DNA of 64,000 nucleotides from Pisaster brevispinus (Eukaryota > Echinodermata > Asteroidea > Forcipulatida > Asteriidae). Positions 9,570 through 21,700 of this stretch are shown here, in pieces. The position numbers and the translations under genes were made by a program. The number at the start of each line of letters is the position of its first letter. Position 1 is the first letter of the stretch. The stretch spans positions 496,001 through 560,000 of the forward strand of contig JAMKCF010000050.1 of assembly GCA_023634235.1 (NCBI GenBank), given 5' to 3'. Under the pieces are notes generated by a model, which saw only the letters and a program-made list of their open reading frames with translations, searched no databases and had not been told where the DNA came from.

Positions 9570-10812
9570 TAGCAAGCTTGTATTAATTAAGCCATATGTG
9601 CAAGCTTGCACTAGCCATTTGCTATATACAGCTTGCCAAACAAGTTGGCAAGCTTGCAGTGTGCAGCAAGCTTAAGATTGCAAGCTTAATTTTTTGTGAC
9701 CAAACCATGCAATTGCTTGCTTCAAAATTGCAAGCTTGCCAAGAAACCATGTGTAACGTCAGTTTAAATGAAATGACGCTTAAGGTTCTTTCTTTGTGTA
9801 CTGACATACAACTGCCTCTTTATTGCCACAACAGCTGCCTAAAGTCACGTCAACTACAATAAAACACAGAAAACAAGTAATCAATAATGTATAATGAACA
9901 ACCAATCAAGATAATATCACAAATCCAGAAAGCAGGAAAAAACTATAATCTCACCCCAAGAGGGCGCTGTTGCCTACAACGCCGACGAGACGCATCCTAC
10001 CCCAGATATTTAATAAACATACTGGGCAAGGAAAAAGTATCTAAAAACCTCACCAAATAACCATCTAAAATATGCGGCATAACGGCTAGAATAAACTGGG
10101 TAAGGCAGAGGAAATATAGAAAGGAATTACTGGCCTCGATTGCAGACAGAATTAATGCTACAGTCTCCTAAAATCACCATACGCTTTAGCAACGTGCGTG
10201 AACTAGTGAAAACCTACAAATTCCAACCCGTGACAAACGTTACTCAAACCCTTCCCAAAATGACCTCTAAACCAATAATATTAACCAATAACCATTACTG
10301 AGCAAACAAGTAATACTAAAGAAGTCTGCTTACCGCTGGTTTGGGATCCAGGGTCCTCCGATCCTGGACAAACTAACTGATTTCTTACGCACAACTGATA
10401 AACGTGATTTTCCGATCCTCACTATATCTGGGTATATCTAGCGCCCTCTGTCGAGCGCGAGCATAACTTTATCCAACTCAAAACACCATGCAAGCTTGCA
10501 AGCTTGCAAAAAAAGTTTGCAAGCTTGTCAAAAAACATGCAAGCTTGCAGCAAGCTTGCCAAGAAACCATGCCAGCTTGCAAGCTTGCAAAAAAAGTTTG
10601 CAAGCTTGTCAATAAAGATTGCGAGCTTGCCAAGAAACCATGCAAGCTTGCATGAAGACAAATGTTTCATGCAAGCTTGCACGGGCTCGCAAGCTTGCAA
10701 GGAGCTTGCAGCTAGCTTGCAGAAATTATTGCAAGCTCATTTGAGCTTGCAGCAAGCTCAATGAGATTGTCACAAGCTTAAAACTAGCTTGCCGCAAGCT
10801 TGCCGCAAGCTT
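9570..10812. repeat. Right subterminal GCAAGCTTGC arrays of element A
   Basis: Two clusters of the palindrome (9,575-9,740 and 10,490-10,812) are separated by about 750 bp of ordinary sequence. The second abuts the right TIR. Spacer units such as AAAAAAGTTTGCAAGCTTGT recur, showing local tandem duplication. Confidence 0.8.
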
Positions 10813-10841
10813 GATTTTCCGTAAGGGGGATCTCCTTAAAT

Positions 10842-10990
10842 GACTTTTTGGCCCTGCTCTTGTCCTCCTTTGTGACGGAGTTTAGCGTGGGCAGTTAAAC
10901 GGCTGTTGGTGAAGAAATTTGCACCACACTCCATGGGTTGATCTTTTATTGAAACCACGTAGTGACCTAACCTGCACAATTGATCTGATG
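10842..10990 (-). pseudogene. C2H2 zinc finger coding fragment, right flank of element A
   Basis: The minus strand reads MECGANFFTNSRLTAHAKLR then HKGGQEQGQK. The spacing C-x3-F-x5-L-x2-H-x4-H is that of a classical C2H2 finger, but the first cysteine of the C-x2-C pair is missing (Pro at that place). The finger frame stops just before the element. The +1 frame (KEDKSRAKKSFKEI) stays open to the element boundary and would continue on the other side as CQSDSGDNEPDG. The two flanks of element A therefore probably belonged to one exon with a one-base frame slip. Confidence 0.4.
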
Positions 10991-10999
10991 AAGATTGTG

Positions 11000-12420
11000 C
11001 AGGCGGTAAAGAATACAGAAAAATACATTAGAACCAGCAAATACAGCCATTTATACCAAAATGTAATCCACATGTGTGTTGCATAAATCTAAGTCATCTG
11101 CCTTAAATATACTACAATACTCATAGCATCTATTGATTTAGGATTATTGAACTCCTGCTCACTAGTACGACAATACTAAGGGCCTCATCTCTCAATATCA
11201 ACATAAAATGTAAATAGACACTACACTCAGTTAAACGGGATATATTAATGGCACAGCAGCACTGGGCAATGGGGATATGAGACACAAACATACATCCTTC
11301 ACTTACACAATTTTCACACAGAAATACACGTGCGTTCCCGTAATGCCCAACAGAGCCATTGCCATACATACATCCATCCATAGCAATGTTAACATTAACT
11401 TACACACGACTACGCATGTACCGTGTCATCATCAGTCGGCTGCACAGCAGGCGGACACAAGCTTTTCCCATTCACTCCTGTCTTGTGCTATTCTCTGAAT
11501 CTCAAGCGGGGAGAGCAGAACATCCGGTGAAACTAATCTTCCGATGTACTCAGAGTATAGTAGGCGCTGACGACCTTGTTTGCCGTGTACAGCAACACTA
11601 CATAGCCTACATTAACCAACACACGTGTATTGCATTCCTAAAGCGCCACCTAATTTTTGTGACCCACACACATTTTCTAACTGTAAAATTACACATTTTA
11701 GGCAATGGGATTCCCAAAATCTACAACACAATATGAATCTATGGTTATTTGCGGATATAATAAACATAAGCATGAGTCGATATTATTGCATTATAATGAT
11801 CAAATAAAAAGTTTAAAACTATGGAGAATTGCACTGCCAAGTCGTCACGCAGCAATACCTGAAAATACACACTATAAACTAAACCGATCACATGTCTTTC
11901 ACATGCAATTCCGCTACAAAGGCCCAAGCAATGGCCGAGTCTTCCCTGACTCGTCAGCCATGACTAAAATATAAGGAATTGCATCAATTCTTAAGTGTTT
12001 CTTTACAAAACAAAATCACACTTAGGGGGGGGGGGGGGGGGCGGTTTTGACCTCAAAAATTATTTCACACAGTTTATACTAGGCACTTCAGGTGAAAATA
12101 ATTCCTTTGAAAGGGACATTGGAAATGTTACCAGTAAGAAAGAGCACAATCTCAGAAACCCAAAACTAAAAAAAAAATTGTAATCGGACCTTGCGTTGCG
12201 AAGATATTGCCATTTTTGTATCGCTATATTGAGCATTTTTGGGGAACCGAACAGAGGTCAAAGGTCAATTCTTTTATTTTCTTTATATTGCCATGGCACC
12301 ACAAACACATTTTAATACAAAATTTTGCTTATAACTCAAGAACTATTTATTGCAAACACTTCAAACTTTCAGCAAATATATAAAACATAGATATCTTCCG
12401 ATGGGCAATTTTCAACTTCC
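11000..12420. other. Mostly noncoding stretch
   Basis: Apart from the LINE fragment, no gene is supported. A run of G at 12,026-12,041 is present. Confidence 0.4.
11420..11570 (-). pseudogene. Non-LTR retrotransposon ORF2 C-terminus
   Basis: The minus strand reads IQRIAQDRSEWEKLVSACCA followed by AD and a stop. This is the conserved extreme C-terminus of many LINE reverse-transcriptase ORFs, where an AQDR-x-W motif precedes a short CCA-type end. Upstream, QRLLYSEYIGRLVSPDVLLS is also compatible. Only about 50 codons remain, as expected from a 5'-truncated LINE. Confidence 0.5.
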
Positions 12421-12435
12421 TGAGACATTGCGTAC

Positions 12436-13150
12436 TGCCTAATTTGCATATTAATTACCCAAAAATGGCAAAATTCACACGTTTTTATGCATGATATACC
12501 ACGATTTTGCCCATAAATCAAACAGTAACAGTAAGATGAGTCTGATTTTTGGCAATGATATAAAATATGTGTCATCTGCAACAATGAACATGATATTACT
12601 AGTCCATTAAGCTACAAACTGCATAATTTGCATATTATTTATCCGAAAACGGCAAAATTCAAACGTTTCTATGCATGATATACCACGATTTTTCCTTTAA
12701 TTTAAAAAGTATGAATCAGATGGACCTGAAGATTGGCACAAATTTAACTGGCGTACCATTTTCTCCAGTGAGCACAATTCCAGTCATGATTTATCTAATA
12801 ATCTGCTTAATTTGCATATTAATTGGTCAAAAATATCAAAATATACACTTTTGTAAAGCATGCTTTTGGCTCTCATTCAAAACGTACCAGTTCTATCAAC
12901 ATAAAGTTTTGCACAAATACAAAGTTTGTTTCATCATTCAAAATTAGAACAATTTAAGTTGTATACATAATCAGATATCTAATTTGCAGAATTCAAACTC
13001 AAAATGTTTGACTTTCAAAAGAGTAACATCATAATCCTTATCAATCTTTAAAAAGACATATGGTTAAAATATACATTTTACATGTAAGCAGAATAATTGC
13101 AATGTTCTTTGCAGGTCTGATATGACATAATTTGCATATTTAATGTCCTC
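12436..13150. repeat. Degenerate ~184-bp tandem repeat with octamer motif
   Basis: TAATTTGCATATT recurs at about 12,440, 12,623, 12,808 and 13,128. The first two units share long stretches such as TATGCATGATATACCACGAT after it. Spacings are 183, 185 and about 320 bp, and similarity decays toward the right. No gene lies within it. Confidence 0.75.
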
Positions 13151-13426
13151 AATATTGTCTGAAACTGTGCTTGTGTAGATATAACAGAAATCGGTTGCCT
13201 GTATAAAACCCTTATTTTTTAACTTAAAAAAAAAAAAGCTCAATCCTCCTGAAACAGAAGATGTTTGAGAAATTATATCTGTGAATGATGAAAGCGAGCT
13301 GTAAAGTATCTCCTTAATTCGAATGAAGTTTCGTACAAACTATTGAGTCTAAACATGGCATGTTAATGCATGCTTGACTTTAAAAGTGATCAATCAATGC
13401 AAATTGGTTATTACATGCCCAAACTT

Positions 13427-16400
13427 TTATATTTTATCTATGACTATGAAATCATTTCTTTGTAAATCTACAAGAAGAGGAAATGTCTCTTCACTTGGCT
13501 CATCTAACTGACTCTCTTCATAGTGGATCGTATACATAGTTTTAGAAATACATGTAACATCTTTTACATCATCACTGCAGAAAGGTTTTACACCAATAAC
13601 CATACCATGAAACCATCTATCCACACCACTAGGATCTTTACACTTATGCTGCACCCGCTTATTGACCAACAGCTGGGGATCTTTAGCCAGACGATCTATG
13701 TATAACTGTGACTGCTTCACAGCTCGCTTTTGTCGTTCACTATATATTTTCTCAAACATCTTCTGTTTCACTTCTTCATATTTCTTTTGTTGTTGAACCG
13801 ATTCTGTGTATGTCACTGGTCTTGGAGGAGTTGGAGGGGAATCCGATGATTCTGGAGCAGTGTAATCTCTTGGAAAAATGTTGGCCTTTAGGATTTGAAG
13901 GAGGTTGTCACGCATCTCAAATTTCGAAAATTTCCTTGACTGTCCATCTTGAGTCATTGACAGTTGAAATAACTCCTTTTTGGGTGTTTTTGATTTCAAA
14001 ATTTTCTGATGAAATGACAACTGGATGTACAAAGCCCGCCTCACTACTTCGTCTGATTTTGCCTCGTCGTATTCTGCAAACTTTGTATTCACTAAAGATG
14101 GTGTGTGCCAAACCCCCCCTTGTGCCGAGACCTCATTACTTAGTTTTAGGCGACTAGCAACTTGTTTGGCCTCTTTGGCTGCCTTCTCTCTCTGTTTGTG
14201 TTGCAAATGTTACCAGCGTTGTTTCTTTATGTCCAGCATTTTCTGCTTGTACCGCCTTAAGATTACAGGCGCATGGGCTCTTGCCTGCTCCATATATGTA
14301 GCCTTCGTCTCTGAATCTAATTTGTCTAGTCACTGCAAAGTACCATTATTCGCCCACATGATCAGAGTTTCAAGTGTAATAACTCGTGCTGATGGTTTTT
14401 CCCGGACAAGGAAGTCCAACCAGGCAAAGTCCCTCTCTCCAATGACATTGGTGGAAGGAACATTAGCATATGCTGCCTCTACCTCTTTAGATGGATCTCA
14501 GTATCTGCCTCCAGGTAGCTGATCCTTGCATTGTCGTTCAAGGATGAGAAGAAGAGCACAACAAAGCAACTCAAGCGCCTGTTGGCACATGCCATACAGC
14601 TCTGGATCTGTGGACTCCTCAAACAAACGGTCATATATGTCATCTTTGACAATATGTGCTCCCTCGAGTGCCACTTCTCCCATCATCAAACCAGATGCAT
14701 CAACCTTCCATCTCATCAGATTTTGTTGGAGTTCATGGAGCGGCTTGTTGAGTGACAGTACGTTTTTGGCCTGTTTAGTTATATGCCATAATGGCGCTGT
14801 AATGGACTTGTGAATAATACCTAGGGCTTGGAGCTCGGCACGATGTATCTTCTCTTGTGCATCTTCGCTTACTGCTTGAAGGAGACTATTGGGCTCCGGT
14901 AAGTGGCTGACAAAGTCAACAATGTGATCGAGATGAAAATATGCAGAAGCAGCCCCTTCGAATAGAATGTTGGCACGATTGCCGACGTACTGCACAAGAT
15001 GGTTTTTTGAATTGTACTGATTTTCTAGGTAACTAGAGAACGCTTCCTCTACACCCGACTTGTCACAGCCACGGTGGTGAAATGCCTTGCTTGCTGTGCG
15101 GACAAGCCTCGTTACTCCAGCCTCTGCCGTTAACAAGGTATGTACATTTTTACCACTAGTGGAAATGTCCTCTAATGATTTAAGAACTTTGTTGGACTCC
15201 TCTGCAAAGTTAATGAGTGGGTGCATCTTGCAGTAGAACTGACCGAAGTTACCCATGCACTCTTGGGCGCTGGCTGGAAGACTATCCCAGTTGTTTACCA
15301 CTTTTGGGAGAAGTTCCTCTCGAATACTCTGCAACTTATCTCCAAACTGAGGCATTGTCGGCCCCTGGTCTGTCATCGCACTTTTGACAGTAGTCAGTAG
15401 GTGATTGGTTATGTCATCTGTGCTCCCGTCCTCGACACTCGCAACAGCTACAGCCAACTCCTTGATTCGCTCTCTATAGGCACTGACAACAGCATCTGTA
15501 TCACCAGCAGCTAGCTGTTGAAGGCTCAGTGTGCGTGATGTCCCATCCGGAAGTGTCACCTGAAAGTTTTGGTATTTTTTATGATATTTAGTGGTCCCGT
15601 CCCCATGAATACAATTCCCCAATGCTGCTTCTGGCTTGTTGTTTTTCATTGCAAGGCCGACTTCTATATCTGCTAAATGCCTAGCCTCAAGACGAATTTC
15701 GGAGATAAGTCCTACACTTGGCAGCCTTTCGACGGTCTTTTTTGCCAGTTTCTTCAGAACAATACGGATGACATCACTGATTTTACTGGTTGCCACATTC
15801 ATGGAAAGAAGGGCCATTACCGTTTCCCTCACTTCATCAGTATACTTTCCGTCCTCGAATGTGATAACCTCTGCATCCTCCATAAGTGCTATGAGTTCCT
15901 GCAGTTCTATATTTCTCTGCCTGAGCATTATCCCATATCTACTCTGTTCTCCATAGCTGCCATGTCATGTGCCGTACACATTTCACCCACGTCTTGCACA
16001 TTGTCTCTCTGCTTTAACTTCCAGTTCATCTTGTGTACTTTTGTCTTCTGAGTTGTCTTGGCTGCTAGTCTTTCTTTCAGATTATTACTTTCTTTTTCAC
16101 ACTGATGTAACTTTGAACAGCTGTCTTTTAGCTCCTCTCTCAAGTTGTTTAACATCTTATCTAGTTCTTGATTTTGCTTCACAAGGCCGTCATTTTTCTC
16201 TTTCTCTGACAAGTACTTCGTCTCTCTATTTTTTATTCGTTTATTGACATTTCTTGTACTGAGGCCACCAAGCTTATTTTTAGCTTTAGAGTACTTTTCC
16301 TCCAATGCTGTGACATGTTTCTCTTGTGCTTCAAACCTTTTCTTGTAATCATCCAGATCATCTTTCACTGGATTAAAGTTGAGATTCATCTCATTGAGCT

Positions 16401-18712
16401 GGCTCATAGCATGGTCATATTGGGTCATGATATCTTTTAGTTTTGCTTTTAAGTCATCTGCCTCTTCCTGTAAGTTGGCCATGTCTGCTAGCACTGCTTT
16501 CTTTGCATGCTTCTCTTTTTGGAGTTCCTCTTCTAGACCCTCATTTTGTACTATCTTCTCGGTCATTTCCACCATAGAACCCTCTGCAACAGATAACTTT
16601 CGCTTCGATCTGCGATGTGCCTCCTTCTCCGATTGCAACTCCAACTTCAGTTTCTTCTTTCTGGGTGTATCGGGTGATTTTTTGACAACCCTTTTTCTTA
16701 CTAATTTGAAATCAACCTCTTTCAACTCTGTCAAAGCCCTGTCTTTCTTTTCATGCTTTAGATTTCTTACCACCTTTAATCGTTTCTGCCACAATCTTTT
16801 CACAGCCACATTCAGGCCCTTCTCATTACAACTCTCCTGTGGGTTTAATTTTGACAAAACATGAACTACAGAAAAAGAATTGTATCCTAGTGTTATTGTC
16901 AAATATTCATATAGTTCTAGCACAAGTCCATTTTTAATTGAAGTAACAATTGGGAACACTCCCTCGCTGATTGATCTTGAGAAATGGTCTTTTGTCAAAC
17001 CAACAGCTGAAGAAAAGGGTCCAATTCCTGTATGAAAATATATAAACAAGAACAAAGAGCATTTTTTAGTAATGGTTGGCAGCGCAATTAAATTGAAATC
17101 GTGAAGTAAGTCAAAAATCGGCTGCTGAAATTGGCCCCTGGCCATAAACCAAATCAGTGGCAGTAATCTGTGCTTAAAAGTAGATGAGGCAAGCACCTTC
17201 AATTTTAACATAGTCAAAATACCGTACATGTACTATGTTAAAAATAATAACCATTCGTTTTCGTTGTTGTAAAGATCCAGAGAAATCTCATCCCTAAATT
17301 GAAGTTTAAAAAAAGAGAAAATTATATACATGACATACCCTTTGATGTCCCAATTGGGCCAGAGGTACTAGTCGACTGGTGCTCAGAACTACTAACGGGC
17401 GGAGAAGAATGTTTCATTTCCACGTCATCAGATGCCTGGACAACAATAGCTGCAAAAATACAAGAAAATTTAATTTTATCAGTATTTATGCAAACATCAG
17501 TAAAGTTTTATTATACAAAAAATTATAAAGTAGCAAGTGACCATTTTTTTGAATGCATGGTAAACATTAATGTTTGTTCATGTATTTGAAACAACCGATT
17601 AAATTTGATCATATCAAAGATGATAGTTGCCAAAGAACTGTAAAGCTCAGAGTTGGTGTCAATAGCATCATTGGAAGATATTTTGCTTGGGGGTCGTATG
17701 AACTTCTCATCATTGAACTCATTCACAGTCTTCCTTTTTGCTTTGGATGATCAGGAAACCTGTCTGCTGATTCGCTGAGCTACAGCTTGCCCATCTGTAT
17801 TTGAATAACATGAAAGTATACATATCTTTACTTTAAATGTCAATTTAGAAGGTCATCTGTCATCAGCATTTTAAGTGTGGCCCTCTGAATGTAAAAAACT
17901 CTTTGATGACTTTATGATAAACTCTTTAAACTCATAACAGCCATAACAGTTTTCCATTCCCAATACTCTTAAAAATTCAGTTTTCCTTTTCATATGAATG
18001 TGAGACATTTGTACTTATATACTCAAGGTGATCATCTAGTCACTACATGTATTTCCTAGGGTTTCTTGGGTAATTACATAATCTGTGGCCAATAAGTTGT
18101 TTGTTTTAAGTGATAGGGTTTCACTTCCTTGAGTGACTCTGGTGCTGCTCCAGGAGCATTGGTGTGATTGACTCACACTCCTCCTGATGTTTGGTATGGC
18201 AGTATGTGTTAATGCTGCTTGAAGTTACCTCTTCTCTTATCCTGTACCTGCACCTTCCAAAGGTGGGTTTCCAATGTCGCCACAGACCCTGTTTTGTAGT
18301 GAAACTCAGCCAGCTTATGAAGCATTCCAACCCCATTTTCTGCAGCAGGAAAAATAAAACAGAAACGACAAATTCAGTTAATAACTTTCTCTAAACTTCA
18401 GAGGAAGTTTGCGCTCTGGGGAACCTAGTTGGAACCTCCCTCTCATTCTTGTTACCTGCACAACTCTTGTTTGGGTCATTTCTGCAACCTCTGAATGTTG
18501 GACACACTCAATTCTGACTCTCCACTAATTTCCCTCCTACTCTCATTCATGGTCTCCCCATCCTTAATCAACTTAGGAACCTGTACTGGTTCCTCACCTA
18601 CTTGGACCTTTGCCGGCTGTTTAGGCCTGAACACCCCCCCACCCCTCGTGATGTTCACTATGAATCTGGAGCTGTTAAACTTGAACCTAATTTTCATCTT
18701 TGAGTTGTCCAT
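13427..18712 (-). pseudogene. Coiled-coil plus putative DDE-type transposase-like gene, multi-exon
   Basis: The large last exon (acceptor TTTCATACAG, start 17,027) encodes a basic region, a long heptad coiled coil (about 16,800-16,000), then a globular domain with HGDGTTKYHKKYQNFQV, MTDQGPTMP, FYCKMHPLINFAEE, HHRGCDKSGVEEAFSSYLEN and DQLPGGRY, and a C-terminal part with WFHGMVIGVKPF and MYTIHYEE that looks like a small Tudor/chromo-type barrel. The ordered Asp, Asp and Glu motifs suggest an RNase-H-like DDE domain (inference). The coiled-coil frame ends at TAA overlapping the ATG of the next frame (TAATG, about 15,928). That frame is cut by TGA at 14,498 (expected TGG) and TAA near 14,209, then stays open to 13,427. 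Plausible upstream exons lie at 17,339-17,449 (phase matches), about 17,600-17,797, 18,121-18,343 and 18,476-18,712. I know the family only as uncharacterised proteins repeated in aquatic animal genomes. Confidence 0.65.
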
Positions 18713-18719
18713 TCTGAAA

Positions 18720-21700
18720 CTTTTTCATTAAGTGCCCTATATGATCACTGTCAGGAATGCACTTGATTTCTTAGTTTTCTTACTTACCAGCTTCTTGTGC
18801 TGTAGAAAGGAAGTATTTCTTTTGCCCTGAGGGGCTTATTGCATGAGACAAAAACCAGCCTTCATGCAAGCTTCTTTTGACCTCATGTTTCAGCTGTAAC
18901 TTGGGTGACCTGGCCTTTCAGATTGATCTTTGATTTGTCAATGATTTTGATATCAATATTGAATGTGAACAATCAAGTGCTATATTAAGTTAACCTGGTT
19001 TTTTTTATTATTCTTTACCCATAGTTTTCCTTTGAGAAAATATCAAGAAAATGTGTAGATGATCTAATGCAGTTACAAACCGCAATATTTTTTTTTTAAA
19101 TTAAAATTTCTTCAGTCCTGAAAACACGTACAGTAAAGTAATTTTAAGAGAATAAAAGTGAAAGCACAAACTCTGGATATTCATCATGCTTGTCAAAACC
19201 GTTTCTTTATATCAGATCAGACGGCAATGATACTTGTTTAATGAATTGTGTGCACAAGAGTGGTTGTTTGACTGCAGCAATGACTGAAAGTATTATGCAG
19301 TTGATTCCAAACTTATCAAGTACACTAAATAAAGTCCTCTGTATAAATCCTACTGCAACCCTTTGCCGCATAAAGTAATCTCATTCCATTATTCATGATT
19401 CAAATCACACAGTGTATGCCTTAGCTATGTGGTCTCTCATGGTAGAGGTGCATCCACCAGTGCACAGAGAATGTGGGAGGAGAGGGGAATAAATTAAACT
19501 TTGTTCGGTTTAGTGGTGAATTAAATCCAAAAAAAGTCCTTGCAAAACATATACTGGCAAACCCCAAAACAAAATGAACGAAATGAAGTATTCATATTTT
19601 ATGTGACACTGTTATAGCATTGCACAGACAAAACAAAACGAACAGAAACATTTGAAGTAAATACATGTAAAAGTAAAAGAAAAGATTGGTATGCCCTTCA
19701 GTAACCAACCTTAAATTGTGAACTACTTGAGTGACATGGAATTATTAAGAAGTCAAGTTGTACACAGGGCCCATTGTTGCAAACAGTTTATTTTGTCAAC
19801 AAGAATTGAACCACTTTGAAAACTTCAATTTGCTGTGAGAATATCAGTCTTTCATCAGGCCCACGGTAATCACAAGAGTTCTCTGACCTTTTTTAATTGT
19901 TTAAAAAAGCAGTTCTAACAAGACATTTTTTTTCCCATAAGTATTTTTAATTATGTGAGTGCCATGACAAAGAAACAAATGTTATCCTTGTGATCAGAAC
20001 CAGGAGAAAAATGTTTGGAAAATCCCTGAGCAATTATTGGGAATGTGCAAGAATTAAAGTAACAAAGGTGAGTCTTGCTGGTAAAAACCAGGCTGACCAT
20101 TTTGGAAAATCTCTGAGTGAACATTGGAAAAAGTGCAAAGATGAATATGGAATTCTGCCTGCAGTGATATGAGTAACTGCTACTGAATTACCAAATGGTG
20201 TGTATGAATATGATGGATATGGCTGCGACTTACTGGACTGAACCACCTACATGTGTGTGTGTAAGCTCAGTACAGCTTTCTCAACTGAGATTGCAGACTC
20301 AAGGTCAAGACAAGAACTCCCTGTTGAGACTACTGTGAGCAGTAATGAATAAGTAATCAAGAGGATACTGAGCTGGATTCATTATTGATGGACCATCTTA
20401 TGCATCAAGAGAAGTTCTACTGTCAGTCATCTGCTCTTCAAATGTTTGGCCAGGAGTGGGCAAAGCTCACAGTCTTCCCGTTTGCTGCCATCAGGTCATC
20501 AAGGCAGCACTGCTCCTCAAAGGCTGGGCATCCAAGACGGTGTGGCATAGTTTACGGGTGATGTGCCACAATTGCTAGGTGTGGTCTTGCATTGTCCCAC
20601 CTCTGTCTGTAGTTTATTGGGGGAATCAAGGGAACTCAATAATGTCAATGAACTACAGGAGTTTTGGACACGTCAGGAAGGATTGTCGTCTCGCACGCAC
20701 TGTGACAGTGAATCAAGGAACTTTAGTGTGTGAGCTGTTGATGTGCCCTGTGCTATGTTGAATGGAGTGTGCAGTAAGAAAGACTAAGAGTTAGTCCTTG
20801 AAGGGTCCTCCATGATGAGACATTCACTATGCTCGGTCACATCAGCTGCTGTCAGAACACTGCAAATCAATGCACATCAAATCCTACTGAGGACCAAATC
20901 TTACTGATCAGTGTGAAATAAAGTAAACTGCTTGATACCTGTTGCAGTATTGCTGAGTCATCCGTACAAATTGTCACAGATTTGAAAGTTTTACAGATTA
21001 ACATCCATGGATTTGCAGTGTCGCCATTCAGTTTTGCCAACGTAGCTTCTCTTGCACATCAACTCATGATTTGTATTTTTGAAGCTTAGAAGGGACCACA
21101 AATGAGTGCAGTCACAGCTGCAGTCTTCTCAAATCAGAACATCACCTTCAGTCAAACAGGTACAGCCCAACCATCCAATACTGTTGAAACTTTCACAACT
21201 ACAATTACTGAAAGGATGAACTCCAAGTCAGAAGTAAAGTGAGCATAATGAAGAACTTTGATTCACATCAACTTCGTTCAAACAGTTACAGCCAAGCCAT
21301 AGAAGATTGTTTGAAACTTTCACAACTGCTTTGCATCAAGGTTGAACTTCAAGTTAGAAGTAAGGTGTACATACCCAAGAACTTTCATTCGCAATGAACT
21401 GCCAGTTACACATGTATCACCATGGGTGTAGTATCATTCAAATTATAGAATCGGTCTTTGGAAACATTTTCTCCACAACCAGATGGGAGAATTGATGTCC
21501 ATCTAAGCTGATCTTCAACGGACACACCTCAATTGTACTTGACCAAATGCACTCTTTGTCAACAAAACAGTTACCCTCCCTATGAATTTTGGAAGGATTG
21601 TGCTACAAATTCAACAGCAAAGAATACTTCTTGATATTTAAGATGATCAGAGATTGTACATGGATCCTGGATAATGATACAGCAAGGATAACCAAGTTCT

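Larger units (their letters stand above)
7210..10828. mobile_element. Element A: transposon with GCAAGCTTGC subterminal arrays
   Basis: The left end reads CCCCTTACAGAAA and the right end, reverse-complemented, CCCCTTACGGAAAA. Both run directly into arrays of the palindrome GCAAGCTTGC (7,231-7,880 at the left; 9,575-9,740 and 10,490-10,812 at the right). This is the layout of a DNA transposon with short TIRs and repeated subterminal binding sites. Element B at 33.0-38.15 kb shares the right-end sequence, the palindromes and a 200-bp internal block. No obvious target-site duplication is visible. Coding capacity is poor (one possible 3' exon near 8.7 kb), so A is probably non-autonomous. Confidence 0.6.

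Noticed and set aside
12369..12947. Open frames over the 184-bp repeat
   Set aside because: They run on different strands and in different frames through repeat units, and their composition is not protein-like.
18121..18343. Alternative 71-codon ORF starting MGLECFISWL
   Set aside because: The neighbouring frame (GVGMLHKLAEFHYKTGSVAT) after a strong acceptor TTTTCCTGCTGCAG looks more like the true exon, so the ORF itself was not called separately.
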